Source: Luteimonas_C sp035250245
Lineage (GTDB): Bacteria > Pseudomonadota > Gammaproteobacteria > Xanthomonadales > Xanthomonadaceae
Direction of reading: 5' to 3'
Assembly: GCA_035250245.1 (NCBI GenBank)
Contig: DATFFH010000031.1
Span: forward strand, 1 to 64,000
Length of the DNA: 64,000 nucleotides
Below are positions 32,042 through 40,705 of this stretch, piece by piece. The notes below the pieces were generated by a model, which was not told the origin of the DNA, ran no database searches, and saw only the letters and a program-made list of their open reading frames with translations. How positions within the stretch are numbered: the stretch's first letter is position 1; each line of letters starts with the position of its first letter. The translations under genes were made by a program, and so were the position numbers.

Positions 32042-33472
32042 ATGACTTCCGGACCTCAACCCACAGACGCCGCCGCGGCGGCGCCCGCAGGCTCCACTTG
32101 GGCCGCGCTGCGCGATGCCATCCGCGGCACCAACGCGGACTACACCAAGATCCCGATGCGCCGGGCCGTGCTGCTGCTGGCGGTGCCGATGGTGCTGGAA
32201 CTGGTGCTTGAATCCACCTTCGCGGTGGTGGACATTTTCTTCGTCGCCAAACTCGGGCCTTCCGCGGTGGCGACGGTCGGCTTGACCGAGAGCCTGCTGT
32301 TCCTGCTGTATGCGATCGGCATGGGCCTGGCGATGGCGGTGACGGCCGTGGTCGCGCGGCGGATCGGCGAAGGCAAGCGCGAAGAGGCCGCCTCCACCGC
32401 GGTGCAGGCGATCTTCCTGGCATTGCTGATCTCGGTGCCGTTCGCTCTGGCCGGCATCTTCTTCGCCAAAGACCTGTTGCGGCTGATGGGCGCGGACGCC
32501 TGGACGCTCGAACACGGCTACCGCTACCTGCAATGGATGCTGGGCGCCAACGCGGTGATCATGCTGTTGTTCGTGATCAACGCGATCTTCCGCGGCGCGG
32601 GCGATGCGGCCATCGCGATGCGCGTGCTGTGGTTGGCCAACGGCCTGAACATCGTGCTGTGCCCGCTGCTGATCTTCGGCTACGGCCCATTCCCGGAATT
32701 GGGCATCGAAGGCGCCGCCATCGCCACCGTCATCGGCCGCGGCACGGGCGTGCTTTACCAGCTGTGGGCGATTTTCCGGCGTAGCCAGCACATCCGCATC
32801 GCGCCTTCGCAATTGGTTTTGCAAGGGACGATCCTGTGGAACATCGTGCGCACTTCGCTGGGCGGCGTGGGCCAGATGATCATCGGCATGACGTCGTGGA
32901 TCTTCGTGATGCGGATCCTGGCCAGCATCGGCAGCGAGGCGGTGGCCGGCGCGACGATCGCGCTGCGCATCATGATGTTCACGCTGATGCCGGCCTGGGG
33001 CATGTCCAACGCGGCGGCGACGCTGGTCGGACAGAACCTGGGCGCCAGCCAGCCCGAGCGCGCCGAGGCTTCGGTGTGGCACATCGGCTGGTACAACATG
33101 GCCTTCACCTTGATCGTGTCGGTGGTGTTCTTCTTCTTCCACCACGAGTTGATCGCGTTGTTCACCGACGATCGGAAGGTGATCGACATCGGCGGGGAAT
33201 GGCTGCGGATCCTGTCGTATTCCTACTTCGTCTACGGCTGGTGGATGGTGGCGGTGCAGGCCTTCAACGGCGCGGGCGATACGGTCACGCCGACCAAGAT
33301 CAATCTGGTGTTCTTCTGGATGATCCAGATCCCGTTGTCGTATGCCTTGGCGATCTCGATGGGTTGGCAGCACACGGGCGTGTTCTGGGCGGTGTTCGTG
33401 TCGGAGACGTCGGTGGGGTTGTTTACCTTGTGGCTGTTCTCGCGGGGCAAGTGGAAAACCGCGCAAGTCTAG
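32042..33472 (+). CDS. MATE-family efflux transporter
   Basis: A 476-aa membrane protein with 12 helices in two six-helix halves. MATE features include VLLLAVPMVLELVLESTFAVVDIFFVAKLGPSAVATVGL in helix 1-2 and AFNGAGDTVTPTK in the second half. It exports cationic drugs or metabolites in exchange for Na+ or H+. A 39-residue longer open start exists but ATG 32042 gives the usual short cytoplasmic N-terminus. It ends in a REP-rich gap. Confidence 0.9.
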   Translation: MTSGPQPTDAAAAAPAGSTWAALRDAIRGTNADYTKIPMRRAVLLLAVPMVLELVLESTFAVVDIFFVAKLGPSAVATVGLTESLLFLLYAIGMGLAMAVTAVVARRIGEGKREEAASTAVQAIFLALLISVPFALAGIFFAKDLLRLMGADAWTLEHGYRYLQWMLGANAVIMLLFVINAIFRGAGDAAIAMRVLWLANGLNIVLCPLLIFGYGPFPELGIEGAAIATVIGRGTGVLYQLWAIFRRSQHIRIAPSQLVLQGTILWNIVRTSLGGVGQMIIGMTSWIFVMRILASIGSEAVAGATIALRIMMFTLMPAWGMSNAAATLVGQNLGASQPERAEASVWHIGWYNMAFTLIVSVVFFFFHHELIALFTDDRKVIDIGGEWLRILSYSYFVYGWWMVAVQAFNGAGDTVTPTKINLVFFWMIQIPLSYALAISMGWQHTGVFWAVFVSETSVGLFTLWLFSRGKWKTAQV

Positions 33473-33482
33473 CTAAAGCCGA

Positions 33483-33610
33483 ACCCTCTCCCTGGCGCTG
33501 CGCGTCTTTCCCCGCTCCGCGCCCCGGCCCTCGCTTGCGCGAGGGCGTTCAGGGGCATGCGAAGCGATGCTTCGCAAGCAATGCCCCTTCACCCCGTAAA
33601 AGGGAGAGGG
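33483..33610. repeat. C-rich repeat cluster, family D
   Basis: Starts gaaccctctccctggcgctg, nearly the same as at 18660, and ends aaaagggagaggg. Inner palindromes ccctcgcttgcgcgaggg and ggggcatgcgaagcgatgct...agcaatgcccc are inserted. Confidence 0.7.
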
Positions 33611-33636
33611 ACAAAGCAAATCCGATCTTCTGGTCG

Positions 33637-33665
33637 AAGAGCAGTCGAGCAAGGCTCGACTCTAC
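33637..33665. repeat. single GTAG-REP arm, family A
   Basis: gagcagtcgagcaaggctcgactctac: one solitary arm without its partner. Confidence 0.8.
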
Positions 33666-33675
33666 GAAAAGCCGG

Positions 33676-34125
33676 TCACATATGACTGGTTGTCCGCGGC
33701 GGATGGCCCCAATCGTCGTTCGCGCCATTTTCGTAGCGGATCGGCGCGGCGGCGTATTCCTCGTCGCTCACATCGTCCAGGCAGGCGATGTTGACGCAGT
33801 AGAAGTCGCCGCCCATGACCGGTTCGCTGGCGCTGACGAAGGCGTAGACGCCGCAGGTCTTGCAGAAGGTGTGGTCGATGGAGCCCTCGCCGAAGCGGTA
33901 ATGGTTCAGATTCTCCTCGCCCTGCAGCAGGCGGAAAGCCTCGGCCGGGACGTGGTTCTTCCACATGCGGGTCTTGCGGCAGAACGAGCAGTTGCAGCGC
34001 AATGTGGAGGCGAACCATTCGCCGGGGCGCAGTTGCGGCGAACGCTGGCCGGGCGGCGCCAGATCGATGTCGCAGGCGAAGCGGACCGCGCCGCAATGGC
34101 AGCTGCCGTGCCGGGTCTGGATCAT
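33676..34125 (-). CDS. GFA/CENP-V domain protein
   Basis: A 149-aa protein of the glutathione-dependent formaldehyde-activating (Gfa) superfamily. Zinc ligands are visible in order: GSCHCGAVRF, CNCSFC and FCKTCGVYAF. Although the first member was linked to S-hydroxymethylglutathione formation, most homologues including this one have no proven substrate. It is divergent from the porin-like gene with 242 bp between, in which I see no further gene or clear site. Confidence 0.9.
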   Translation of the reverse strand: MIQTRHGSCHCGAVRFACDIDLAPPGQRSPQLRPGEWFASTLRCNCSFCRKTRMWKNHVPAEAFRLLQGEENLNHYRFGEGSIDHTFCKTCGVYAFVSASEPVMGGDFYCVNIACLDDVSDEEYAAAPIRYENGANDDWGHPPRTTSHM

Positions 34126-34367
34126 AAGTTTCCTAGGTTTCCATGCGATGGGTCGCTAAGGGTACTTCTTCGGCGGTTTGCGAGCGGATTCGGCATGAGA
34201 GCCGGACACCGAGAGACCGGTGCGGCGCACGCGCCCGCAAGTTTCTCCAAGAATGGCCCGATTGGCCCGGCCATAGTGGTCCTGGATTCGGTTTGAAGGG
34301 GTCCAAACAATGGCTTATCGGCCGAGTGGGGCCTGTTTGCGCGTTGGCTATTCCATTGGGGGCGAGC

Positions 34368-35162
34368 ATGGCGTTACTGGGTTTGGATCTGCGTTCCGGA
34401 GCTGCGCGCCGCGCGGTGGCGTGGCTATGCGTTGCCGTCGTCAGCACGATGGCGCCGCATGCGCGTGCCGCTTCGGACCTGGACCGGCCCAGCGGCTACG
34501 TGGCCCTGATGAGCAATTACGTCGGCCGCGGCTTGGCGCAAAGCGTGGGCAATCCGTCGGTGCAGGTGGAGGTGAACTACTACGCCTCCAGCGGCTGGTA
34601 CGCGGGCTTGGACGTGACCACGATCAACTGGGTGGAGAAGGTGTATCCCGGCAGCAACGGCCGCCTGGAATTGGACGCATACGCCGGCTACCGATGGATT
34701 CGCGGCGACTGGACCGTGAAGGGCTATGCGATGCGGCTCGAATTCCCGGGCCACTATCCGAGCGGCACCAAACGCCCGGACACCAACGAACTGGTCGGCT
34801 TCGTCGGGTGGCGCGGCTTGAGCGCGAAATTGAATTACAGCGTCAGCGATTCGTTCGGCACGCCGGATTCGCGCGGTTCCTGGTACTTCGACCTGGGCGC
34901 CGGCACGGCGTTGGGCGAGAAGTGGTACGCCTCCGCGCACGCCGCGCGCAAGCAGCCGCGCGGACGCAATCCGCAGACCGGCGTTCCGAACGACATCAAC
35001 GCCTACGACGCCTACAAGATCGGATTGACCCGTTCGCTGCCGCGCGATTTCTCGCTTTCGTTCGAACAGACCTGGACCACGGCGGACGATGCGCTGTATA
35101 CGCTGGGCCGTTACCGCGTCGCGGGCGACCATTTCGCGGTGGTCCTCTTGAAGACTTGGTAG
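34368..35162 (+). CDS. TorF-family putative porin
   Basis: A 264-aa outer-membrane protein with long signal peptide (MALLGLDLRSGAARRAVAWLC...HARAASD) and a barrel domain of the TorF/Gcw_chp group. Typical are SGYVALMSNYVGRGLAQSVGNPSVQVEVNYYASSGWYAGL, then alternating aromatic strands, and the terminal VVLLKTW with aromatic last residue. Start 34368 is chosen for the signal peptide with GGGGGCGAG upstream; 75 more open codons precede it. Confidence 0.85.
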   Translation: MALLGLDLRSGAARRAVAWLCVAVVSTMAPHARAASDLDRPSGYVALMSNYVGRGLAQSVGNPSVQVEVNYYASSGWYAGLDVTTINWVEKVYPGSNGRLELDAYAGYRWIRGDWTVKGYAMRLEFPGHYPSGTKRPDTNELVGFVGWRGLSAKLNYSVSDSFGTPDSRGSWYFDLGAGTALGEKWYASAHAARKQPRGRNPQTGVPNDINAYDAYKIGLTRSLPRDFSLSFEQTWTTADDALYTLGRYRVAGDHFAVVLLKTW

Positions 35163-35202
35163 CGTTGGCGGGATAACAGCCCGTATAGGTAAGAAGTCAC
35201 GT

Positions 35203-35255
35203 TTCCCCCTCGTCCGAGTAAGCGGATACTCGACGGTTCCAGCCTGAGAGGGGAA
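35203..35255 (+). promoter_or_regulatory. possible leader hairpin masking the ribosome-binding site of the CocE-like gene
   Basis: An inner stem CGTcCGAGTA / TACTCGACG (35211-35235) and an outer stem TTCCCC / GGGGAA (35203-35208 with 35250-35255) would bury the AGGGG ribosome-binding site 8 bases before the ATG. Pairing is read by eye; no energy was calculated. Confidence 0.35.
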
Positions 35256-35261
35256 TCCGGC

Positions 35262-37262
35262 ATGCGAACCGCGCTCCTGCGCCCTGTGCTCGTCCACGCC
35301 GTTGCGGCCGCGGTCACGCTATTGGCTGCCGCGCCTGCTTTGGCCCAGCAACGCGATCCCGACGCCCGGCTCATCGCCCAGCGCAACGACATCGAAAAGC
35401 AGCTGCAGGAAATCGCCGTCGTCGACCGCAAGGTCATGGTGCCGATGCGCGACGGCAAACGCATGGCCGCCGACGTCTATCGGCCGAAGAACGCCAAGGG
35501 CAAGGTGCCGATCATCTTCTCGCGCACGCCCTACAACTTCAATTTCTGGGACGTGAAACTGGGCGCGCCGCGCGATATGAGCCGCGAATTGGAAGCGGTC
35601 AAGCGCGGCTACGCCTATGTGGAAATGAACGAGCGCGGGCATTTCTTCTCCGAAGGCAATTACGAGATCCTCGGCGCGCCGGTCAGCGACGGCGTCGATG
35701 CGATCCGCTGGATGGCTTCGCAGCCGTGGTCGAACGGCAAAGTCGGCACGACCGGATGCTCGTCGACGGCGGAGTGGCAGTTGGCCGTGGTGTCGCAGGA
35801 CGATCCCGCTTTCGCCACGTTCAACGTGCAAGGTTTCGGCGCCGGGGTAGGGCAGATAGGTCCGTATTGGGAACAGGGCAATTGGTACCGCGGCGGTGCG
35901 GTGCAATTGCTGTTCCTGTCGTGGCTGTACGGCGAGCAGAACCAGGTGCGGCCGATGTTCCCGCCCGGCACTTCGCAGGCCGATCTGATCCGCGCGTCGA
36001 AGATGTTCGATCTGCAGCCGCAGATGCCGCCGGTCGATTGGGATAAAGCCTTCCGGCACCTGCCGTTGAAGGACATCATGAAATCGGTGGACGGGCCGGC
36101 GGGCATGTTCGCCGATGCCATGCCGATTCCCACCGGCGGCAATATGATCGCCCGCGCGCCGAACGATCCGGCTTGGCGAAAAGGCGGCCTGTGGCACGAA
36201 GGCATGAAGATCGATCGACCCGGCCTGTGGTTCGTCAGCTGGTACGACGTATCGGTGTCTCCGAACATCGAAGCGTACAACTGGGTGCGCCGCACCGCGT
36301 CCAAGGCGGTCGCCGACCAACAATATCTGGTGATCTCGCCGTCGCTGCATTGCGGCTTCAGGCGCGACAAGAAGGACACGCCGATCGGGGACTTGAGCCT
36401 GGGCGATGCGCGCCTGGACTATGAAAGCCTGGTCTACGGCTGGTTCGATCATTTCCTGAAGGGCGAAGACAACGGACTGCTGAAGAAACAGCCGAAGGTG
36501 CTGTACTACGTGATGGGCGAGAACAAATGGCGGCAGTCGCCGGTATGGCCGCCGAAAGGCGCAGTGACGCGCACCTTCCATTTGAGCAGCGGCGGCAAGG
36601 CCAATACGCTGTACGGCGACGGCAAGTTGGCCGCCGCTCCCGATGCCGAAGACCGGCCCGACCGTTTCATCTACGATCCGGCCAACCCGGTGCCGACGTT
36701 CGGCGGCGGCGGTTGCTGCCAAGGCAATGCGGTCAAGTTCGGCGCCTACGACCAGCGCGCGCAGGAGAGCCGCAACGATCTGCTGATCTACGACACCGAA
36801 CCTTTCGCCGAAGGCGTGGAGGTCAGCGGGCCGATCACGGTCACGCTGTACGTATCTTCGAGCGCCAAGGACACCGATTTCACTTTCCAGGTGATGGACG
36901 TCCACCCGGACGGCAAGGCCTACAACGTCACCGAGAACATCCAGCGCATGCGTTACCGCGACGGTTACAACCAGCCGCTGGCTTGGATGCAGCCGGACAA
37001 CGTCTACAAGGTGGCGTTCCAGCCGATCGACACCAGCAACTACTTCAAGCCGGGTCACAAGCTGCGGGTGGCGGTTTCCAGCAGCAACTTCCCGCGCTTC
37101 GACCGCAATATGAATACCGGCGGCAACAACTACGACGAAACCGCAGGCGTGATCGCCAACAATGCCGTGCATCACGATGCGCAGCACCCGTCGCAGATCA
37201 CGGTGACCGTGGTGCCGGGCGGCGGCGATCCGGCGCAGGTGAGCGTCGGAAAGGGCGGCTAA
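35262..37262 (+). CDS. exported CocE/NonD-family hydrolase (S15 superfamily)
   Basis: A 666-aa secreted alpha/beta hydrolase: signal peptide ending APALAQ, an S15/CocE catalytic domain and a jelly-roll C-terminal domain (from about 420, VSGPITVTLYVSSSAKDTDFTF). The nucleophile region reads GKVGTTGCSSTAEWQ with S167, in place of the usual GxSYxG; the other triad residues would be D in WYDVSVSPN and H in SPSLHCGF. Relatives are cocaine esterase and glutaryl-7-ACA acylase; the natural substrate is unknown. Confidence 0.87.
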   Translation: MRTALLRPVLVHAVAAAVTLLAAAPALAQQRDPDARLIAQRNDIEKQLQEIAVVDRKVMVPMRDGKRMAADVYRPKNAKGKVPIIFSRTPYNFNFWDVKLGAPRDMSRELEAVKRGYAYVEMNERGHFFSEGNYEILGAPVSDGVDAIRWMASQPWSNGKVGTTGCSSTAEWQLAVVSQDDPAFATFNVQGFGAGVGQIGPYWEQGNWYRGGAVQLLFLSWLYGEQNQVRPMFPPGTSQADLIRASKMFDLQPQMPPVDWDKAFRHLPLKDIMKSVDGPAGMFADAMPIPTGGNMIARAPNDPAWRKGGLWHEGMKIDRPGLWFVSWYDVSVSPNIEAYNWVRRTASKAVADQQYLVISPSLHCGFRRDKKDTPIGDLSLGDARLDYESLVYGWFDHFLKGEDNGLLKKQPKVLYYVMGENKWRQSPVWPPKGAVTRTFHLSSGGKANTLYGDGKLAAAPDAEDRPDRFIYDPANPVPTFGGGGCCQGNAVKFGAYDQRAQESRNDLLIYDTEPFAEGVEVSGPITVTLYVSSSAKDTDFTFQVMDVHPDGKAYNVTENIQRMRYRDGYNQPLAWMQPDNVYKVAFQPIDTSNYFKPGHKLRVAVSSSNFPRFDRNMNTGGNNYDETAGVIANNAVHHDAQHPSQITVTVVPGGGDPAQVSVGKGG

Positions 37263-37270
37263 CCGCTTTG

Positions 37271-37342
37271 GTAGAGTCGAGCCTGCTCGACTGCTTTTTC
37301 TCCGCTACTGATCGAAAAGCAGTCGAGCAGGCTCGACTCTAC
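37271..37342. repeat. GTAG-REP inverted pair, family A
   Basis: GTAGAGTCGAGCCTGCTCGA and its inverted copy between two convergent genes. Confidence 0.9.
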
Positions 37343-37349
37343 GATTTCG

Positions 37350-37715
37350 TCAGGATTTGCCGCTGAGTTCGAGCACGGGCGAGAAGCCGCCGAAGATCAT
37401 GCGCGCGCCGTCGAAAGGCATGGAGACTTTGTCCGGCTGCATGCGCGGATCGTCCATCACCTTCTTCATGCCCGCATCGCGGGTGGCCTTGTCCGGCCAT
37501 TCGACCCAGGAAAACACGATCGTTTCGTCGTCCTTCGCTTGAACGGCGCGTTGGAAGTCGGTCTGCTTGCCCGGCGGGACGTCGTCGCCCCAGCATTCGC
37601 GCACGCTGAGGGCGCCATGTTCCAGGAACAGCGGATCGACCTGATTGGCGAAATCGATAAACTTCTGCTTGTTGGCGGTAGGCACCGCCATGACGCTGCC
37701 GTCGACGTAAGGCAT
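37350..37715 (-). CDS. DUF1428 family protein
   Basis: A 121-aa protein matching DUF1428 (E. coli YbaA-like), a dimeric alpha-beta barrel. Typical stretches are MPYVDGSVMAVPTANKQKF, ALSVRECWGDDVPPGKQTDF, ETIVFSWVEWPDKATRDAG and MPFDGARMIFGGF near the end. Function unknown. It is an isolated gene. Confidence 0.92.
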   Translation of the reverse strand: MPYVDGSVMAVPTANKQKFIDFANQVDPLFLEHGALSVRECWGDDVPPGKQTDFQRAVQAKDDETIVFSWVEWPDKATRDAGMKKVMDDPRMQPDKVSMPFDGARMIFGGFSPVLELSGKS

Positions 37716-37851
37716 CGTTAACCTCGCTTGCCGTGGAGTGCGCCCAGCATGAGACGTATGCCGTTAAGCGGCGGTCGTCGGCGGATGTGCGCCCGCGATG
37801 GCGATTCAGGTATCGCTAACATCACAACCAAGTGAACGGTCGCTTGCTTTT

Positions 37852-37926
37852 GTGGGAGCGGCTTCAGCCGCGAACTCTTGCTTTGCCTTCGCTTTCCAAA
37901 AAGCTCGCGGCTGAAGCCGCTCCCAC
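37852..37926. repeat. GTGGG-type REP inverted pair
   Basis: GTGGGAGCGGCTTCAGCCGC and its inverted copy ending CCCAC, just downstream of the FMN reductase gene. Confidence 0.9.
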
Positions 37927-37940
37927 AAGACATCGCTGGC

Positions 37941-38531
37941 TTACGCTGCCTGTGCCAGCCGCTCGCGCGCCGCCTTGAGCGCATGGCCCCACCAAACCAG
38001 TTGATCGAACACAGCCTCGCGCGCTTTGACCAAGTGTTCGTAGTCGTCGGGCGTCTTCCCGTGCATCAACATGCCGACGAAGGGTTCCATCGCGATGTTT
38101 ACTTCGGCCTTCACAGGGGCCATCTGCAGCTCAATCGCCACGCCACGCAATTGTTCGATCGCGCGCACGCCGCCGGCGCCGCCGTAGCCGACGAAAGCGA
38201 TGGGCTTGCGGTTCCATTCGTAGAACGCGGAGTCGAACGCGTTCTTCAGCACGGCGGTGGGGCCGTGGTTGTATTCGGCGACCGTGGCGATATAGCCGTC
38301 GAATTCGCCGACCTTGCTTCGCCAGGCTTCCGCCGCGGGATCGGTGTAGACGCCGCCGGTGGCCAGCGGCGATGCGGGCTCCCGATAGAACGGCAGGGCG
38401 TAGTCGCGCAGGTCCAGCGTTTCCAGGCGCAGGTCCGGCCGCGCCGCGGCGCCTTGCGCGATCCAGCGCGCCGGCACGTCCGCGAACCGCTGCGGGCGAG
38501 TGCTGCCGACGATAAGAGCGATCTTGAGCAT
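37941..38531 (-). CDS. NADPH-dependent FMN reductase family protein
   Basis: A 196-aa flavodoxin-like reductase. The FMN phosphate loop is VGSTRPQRFADVPA; the isoalloxazine region is AEYNHGPTAVLKNAFDS, followed by PIAFVGYGGAGG. Such enzymes reduce quinones, azo dyes or nitro compounds. It is transcribed divergently from an HxlR-type regulator 82 bp away, a common arrangement for electrophile-induced quinone reductases. Confidence 0.9.
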   Translation of the reverse strand: MLKIALIVGSTRPQRFADVPARWIAQGAAARPDLRLETLDLRDYALPFYREPASPLATGGVYTDPAAEAWRSKVGEFDGYIATVAEYNHGPTAVLKNAFDSAFYEWNRKPIAFVGYGGAGGVRAIEQLRGVAIELQMAPVKAEVNIAMEPFVGMLMHGKTPDDYEHLVKAREAVFDQLVWWGHALKAARERLAQAA

Positions 38532-38613
38532 GACTTTCCGTCCTTCATAGGTTACAAAAGGGAACCAGGGCTAAGTTAGTGACCGCCGGCCCGCCGCACA
38601 AGAAGGCACATTC

Positions 38614-38985
38614 GTGAAACCAAGGCACACCCGGGAGTCCTGCACGCCGGTTCGCGAGATCCTTTCGCGGGTCGGCGACAAATGGAGCATCCTGGTGATC
38701 ATGCTGCTGAGCGAACGCGCCTGGCGCTTCAACGAGCTGAAGCGTTCGATCGAGGGCATGTCGCAACGCATGCTGACCTTGACTTTGCGCAATCTCGAAC
38801 GCGACGGACTGGTCACGCGCACCGTCTATCCGACGGTGCCGCCGAGCGTGGAATACGCGCTGACGCCGCTGGGAGAATCGTTGTGCGGGCCGGTGAGCGC
38901 GCTCGGACGATGGGCGCAGGAGAACAGTCCGCGAATCGATTCGGCGCGGGATCGGTTCGATGCCACGGCCAAGCGCAAACGTTAG
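38614..38985 (+). CDS. HxlR-family transcriptional regulator
   Basis: A 123-aa winged-helix regulator: CTPVREILSRVGDKWSILVIMLL, FNELKRSIEGMSQRMLTLTLRNLERDGL and the wing with VEYALTPLGESL. Cys10 sits where redox-sensing members such as YodB and QorR have their reactive Cys. The start is GTG with AGAAGG upstream. It probably controls the divergent FMN reductase; GGTTACAAAAGGGAACC at about 38550-38566 is a weak candidate operator. Confidence 0.88.
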   Translation: MKPRHTRESCTPVREILSRVGDKWSILVIMLLSERAWRFNELKRSIEGMSQRMLTLTLRNLERDGLVTRTVYPTVPPSVEYALTPLGESLCGPVSALGRWAQENSPRIDSARDRFDATAKRKR

Positions 38986-38998
38986 GCGAACGCAGAGC

Positions 38999-39694
38999 AT
39001 GGAGAGTTCCGAACTCGACAATCCGTTCTGGAGTTCGTTGCGGACCCGCCATCGCAACATCGCGGTGAGCGTCGGCGATGCCGCGCGTTACCCGGCCGAT
39101 TTCGCGCCGTTCCTGGGTGTGGCCGGCGCCGAAATTGAGGCCGCGCCTGCGCTCGAAGCGCTGGTCTCCCCTGGCGAGAGCGTGTACATGCTCGGCATCG
39201 CTCCGGAAGCGCCGGATGGTTGGCGCCTGCAAGCTTTCAAGCCGCTGGCGCAGATGATCTGCGAACAGCCGCTGGAAGTGATCGATGGACCCGAAACGAT
39301 CGAACTGTCGCAAGCGCACCGCGACGACGTCCTGGCGCTGACCGCCTTGGTCTACCCACACTATTTCCGCGCGCGGACGATGGAAATGGGCCGCTATTTC
39401 GGCATCTATCAGGAAGGCCGGCTCGCGGCGATGGCGGGCGAGCGCCTGGGCACCGACGACTTCCAGGAAATCAGCGCCATTTGCACGCACCCGGATTTCA
39501 ACGGCCGCGGCTATGCGCGCCGGCTCACGGCCATGCTGAGCAACGACAACCTGCAGCGGGGCCGCATCCCGTTTCTGCATGTCAGCCGCGAGAATCCGCG
39601 CGCGCTGCACCTTTACGAACAGCTCGGCTACCGGCATCGGCGCGATATCGGCTTCTGGTCGATTTCGCGCGGCCGATCCGGCGAGAACTCGTAG
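38999..39694 (+). CDS. GNAT-family acetyltransferase
   Basis: A 231-aa protein. The first half is an uncharacterised region (DNPFWSSLRTRHRNIAV); the second is a GNAT domain of the FR47 type, with the acetyl-CoA strand and loop EISAICTHPDFNGRGYARRLT and the end ALHLYEQLGYRHRRDIGFW. Substrate unknown. The start at 38999 avoids overlap with the HxlR gene. The TAG stop at 39692 is part of the GTAG of the next REP. Confidence 0.86.
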   Translation: MESSELDNPFWSSLRTRHRNIAVSVGDAARYPADFAPFLGVAGAEIEAAPALEALVSPGESVYMLGIAPEAPDGWRLQAFKPLAQMICEQPLEVIDGPETIELSQAHRDDVLALTALVYPHYFRARTMEMGRYFGIYQEGRLAAMAGERLGTDDFQEISAICTHPDFNGRGYARRLTAMLSNDNLQRGRIPFLHVSRENPRALHLYEQLGYRHRRDIGFWSISRGRSGENS

Positions 39695-39772
39695 AGTCGA
39701 GCCTGCTCGACTGCCTTTCGTCGCGGACCAGCATCGCTCGAAACAAGAGCAGTCGAGCAGGCTCGACTCTAC
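39691..39772. repeat. GTAG-REP inverted pair, family A, providing a stop codon
   Basis: GTAGAGTCGAGCCTGCTCGA and its inverted copy. Its GTAG contains the in-frame TAG of the GNAT gene. Confidence 0.9.
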
Positions 39773-39885
39773 GAAAGCGCGGGGTGCGGCTGAAACGGGT
39801 TTATTTCCCGTGGACGCGCCGGAATCGCAAAACCGTTGCACGGCGCTTGCGGATAATGTGCCGCGGAGCTTCCGCCGGGATAACC

Positions 39886-40557
39886 ATGAGCCGCATCCTC
39901 TACATCGGCACCCAAAACGCTTCCAGCTGGGCCTTGCGCGCTTGGCTGGCCCTGCGCGAGCAAGGCATCGATTTCGAAGAGCGCCTGGTCGATCTGCGCC
40001 CGCCGCAGCGCGCGTTGGATTTGGCCAAGGTCGGCGAATTCTCGCCGCCCGCGGCGGTGCCGGTATTGGTGGATGGCGACACGGTCATCTTCGATTCCTT
40101 GGCGATCATGGAATACGCCAGCGACATCGGCGAGCGGCCGCTGTTGCCGGCCGATCCGCGCAAGCGCGCGCGTGCGCGTTCGTTGCTGGCTTGGATGCAC
40201 AGCGGCTTGTCGGGCCTGTGCGGGCGATTGTCGTTCGAGAGTTCGTTCTATCCGCAGCGGCGGGCGATGACGGCAGCGGAAACACGGGAAGCCGATCGCA
40301 TCCTCAAGGTCTGGAATGACGAACTCGCCAGCGGCGGCAGCGGGCCCTATCTTGCCGGCGACCTGTCGCTTGCCGATCTCGGCTTCGTGCCTGTCGTGCG
40401 CCGGTTGCAGGCGCACCAGGCCGATACGTCGTCCTGGCCTTTGGCCGCGGCCTGGATGCAGCGTTTGATGTCCCGTCCCGCGGTCGCCGAATGGATGGCG
40501 CAAGCCGAAAGCCTGCCGCCGGTGTGGCTGGACGACTACGCCGCACCGGAGCCGTAG
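39886..40557 (+). CDS. glutathione S-transferase family protein
   Basis: A 223-aa protein with thioredoxin-like N-domain (ILYIGTQNASSWALRAWLALREQGIDFEE, with the Ser region for glutathione) and VPVLVDGDTVIFDSLAIMEYASD, the cis-Pro and glutathione-binding DS motif. The helical C-domain has YLAGDLSLADLGFVPV, the N-capping box. Class and substrate are not clear. The stop TAG (40555) again falls in a GTAG sequence that begins a degenerate REP. Confidence 0.92.
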   Translation: MSRILYIGTQNASSWALRAWLALREQGIDFEERLVDLRPPQRALDLAKVGEFSPPAAVPVLVDGDTVIFDSLAIMEYASDIGERPLLPADPRKRARARSLLAWMHSGLSGLCGRLSFESSFYPQRRAMTAAETREADRILKVWNDELASGGSGPYLAGDLSLADLGFVPVVRRLQAHQADTSSWPLAAAWMQRLMSRPAVAEWMAQAESLPPVWLDDYAAPEP

Positions 40558-40628
40558 CCAGGGTGGAGCCGAAGGCGATACCCGGGAACGCGTCGCAGGC
40601 CGATTCCGGATAACGCTCCCGTTCACCG
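40554..40628. repeat. degenerate GTAG-REP, family C
   Basis: GTAGCCAGGGTGGAGCCGAA and a decayed inverted arm (ggataacgctcccgttcacc). Mutated relative to other family C members; its GTAG supplies the stop of the GST gene. Confidence 0.65.
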
Positions 40629-40705
40629 CGACCGCGTTCAGTGCCGATTGAACCTGACTGCGAAGAGGACCTTAAACTAGAAGGCCGCTTTCCCTGCAAG
40701 AACCG

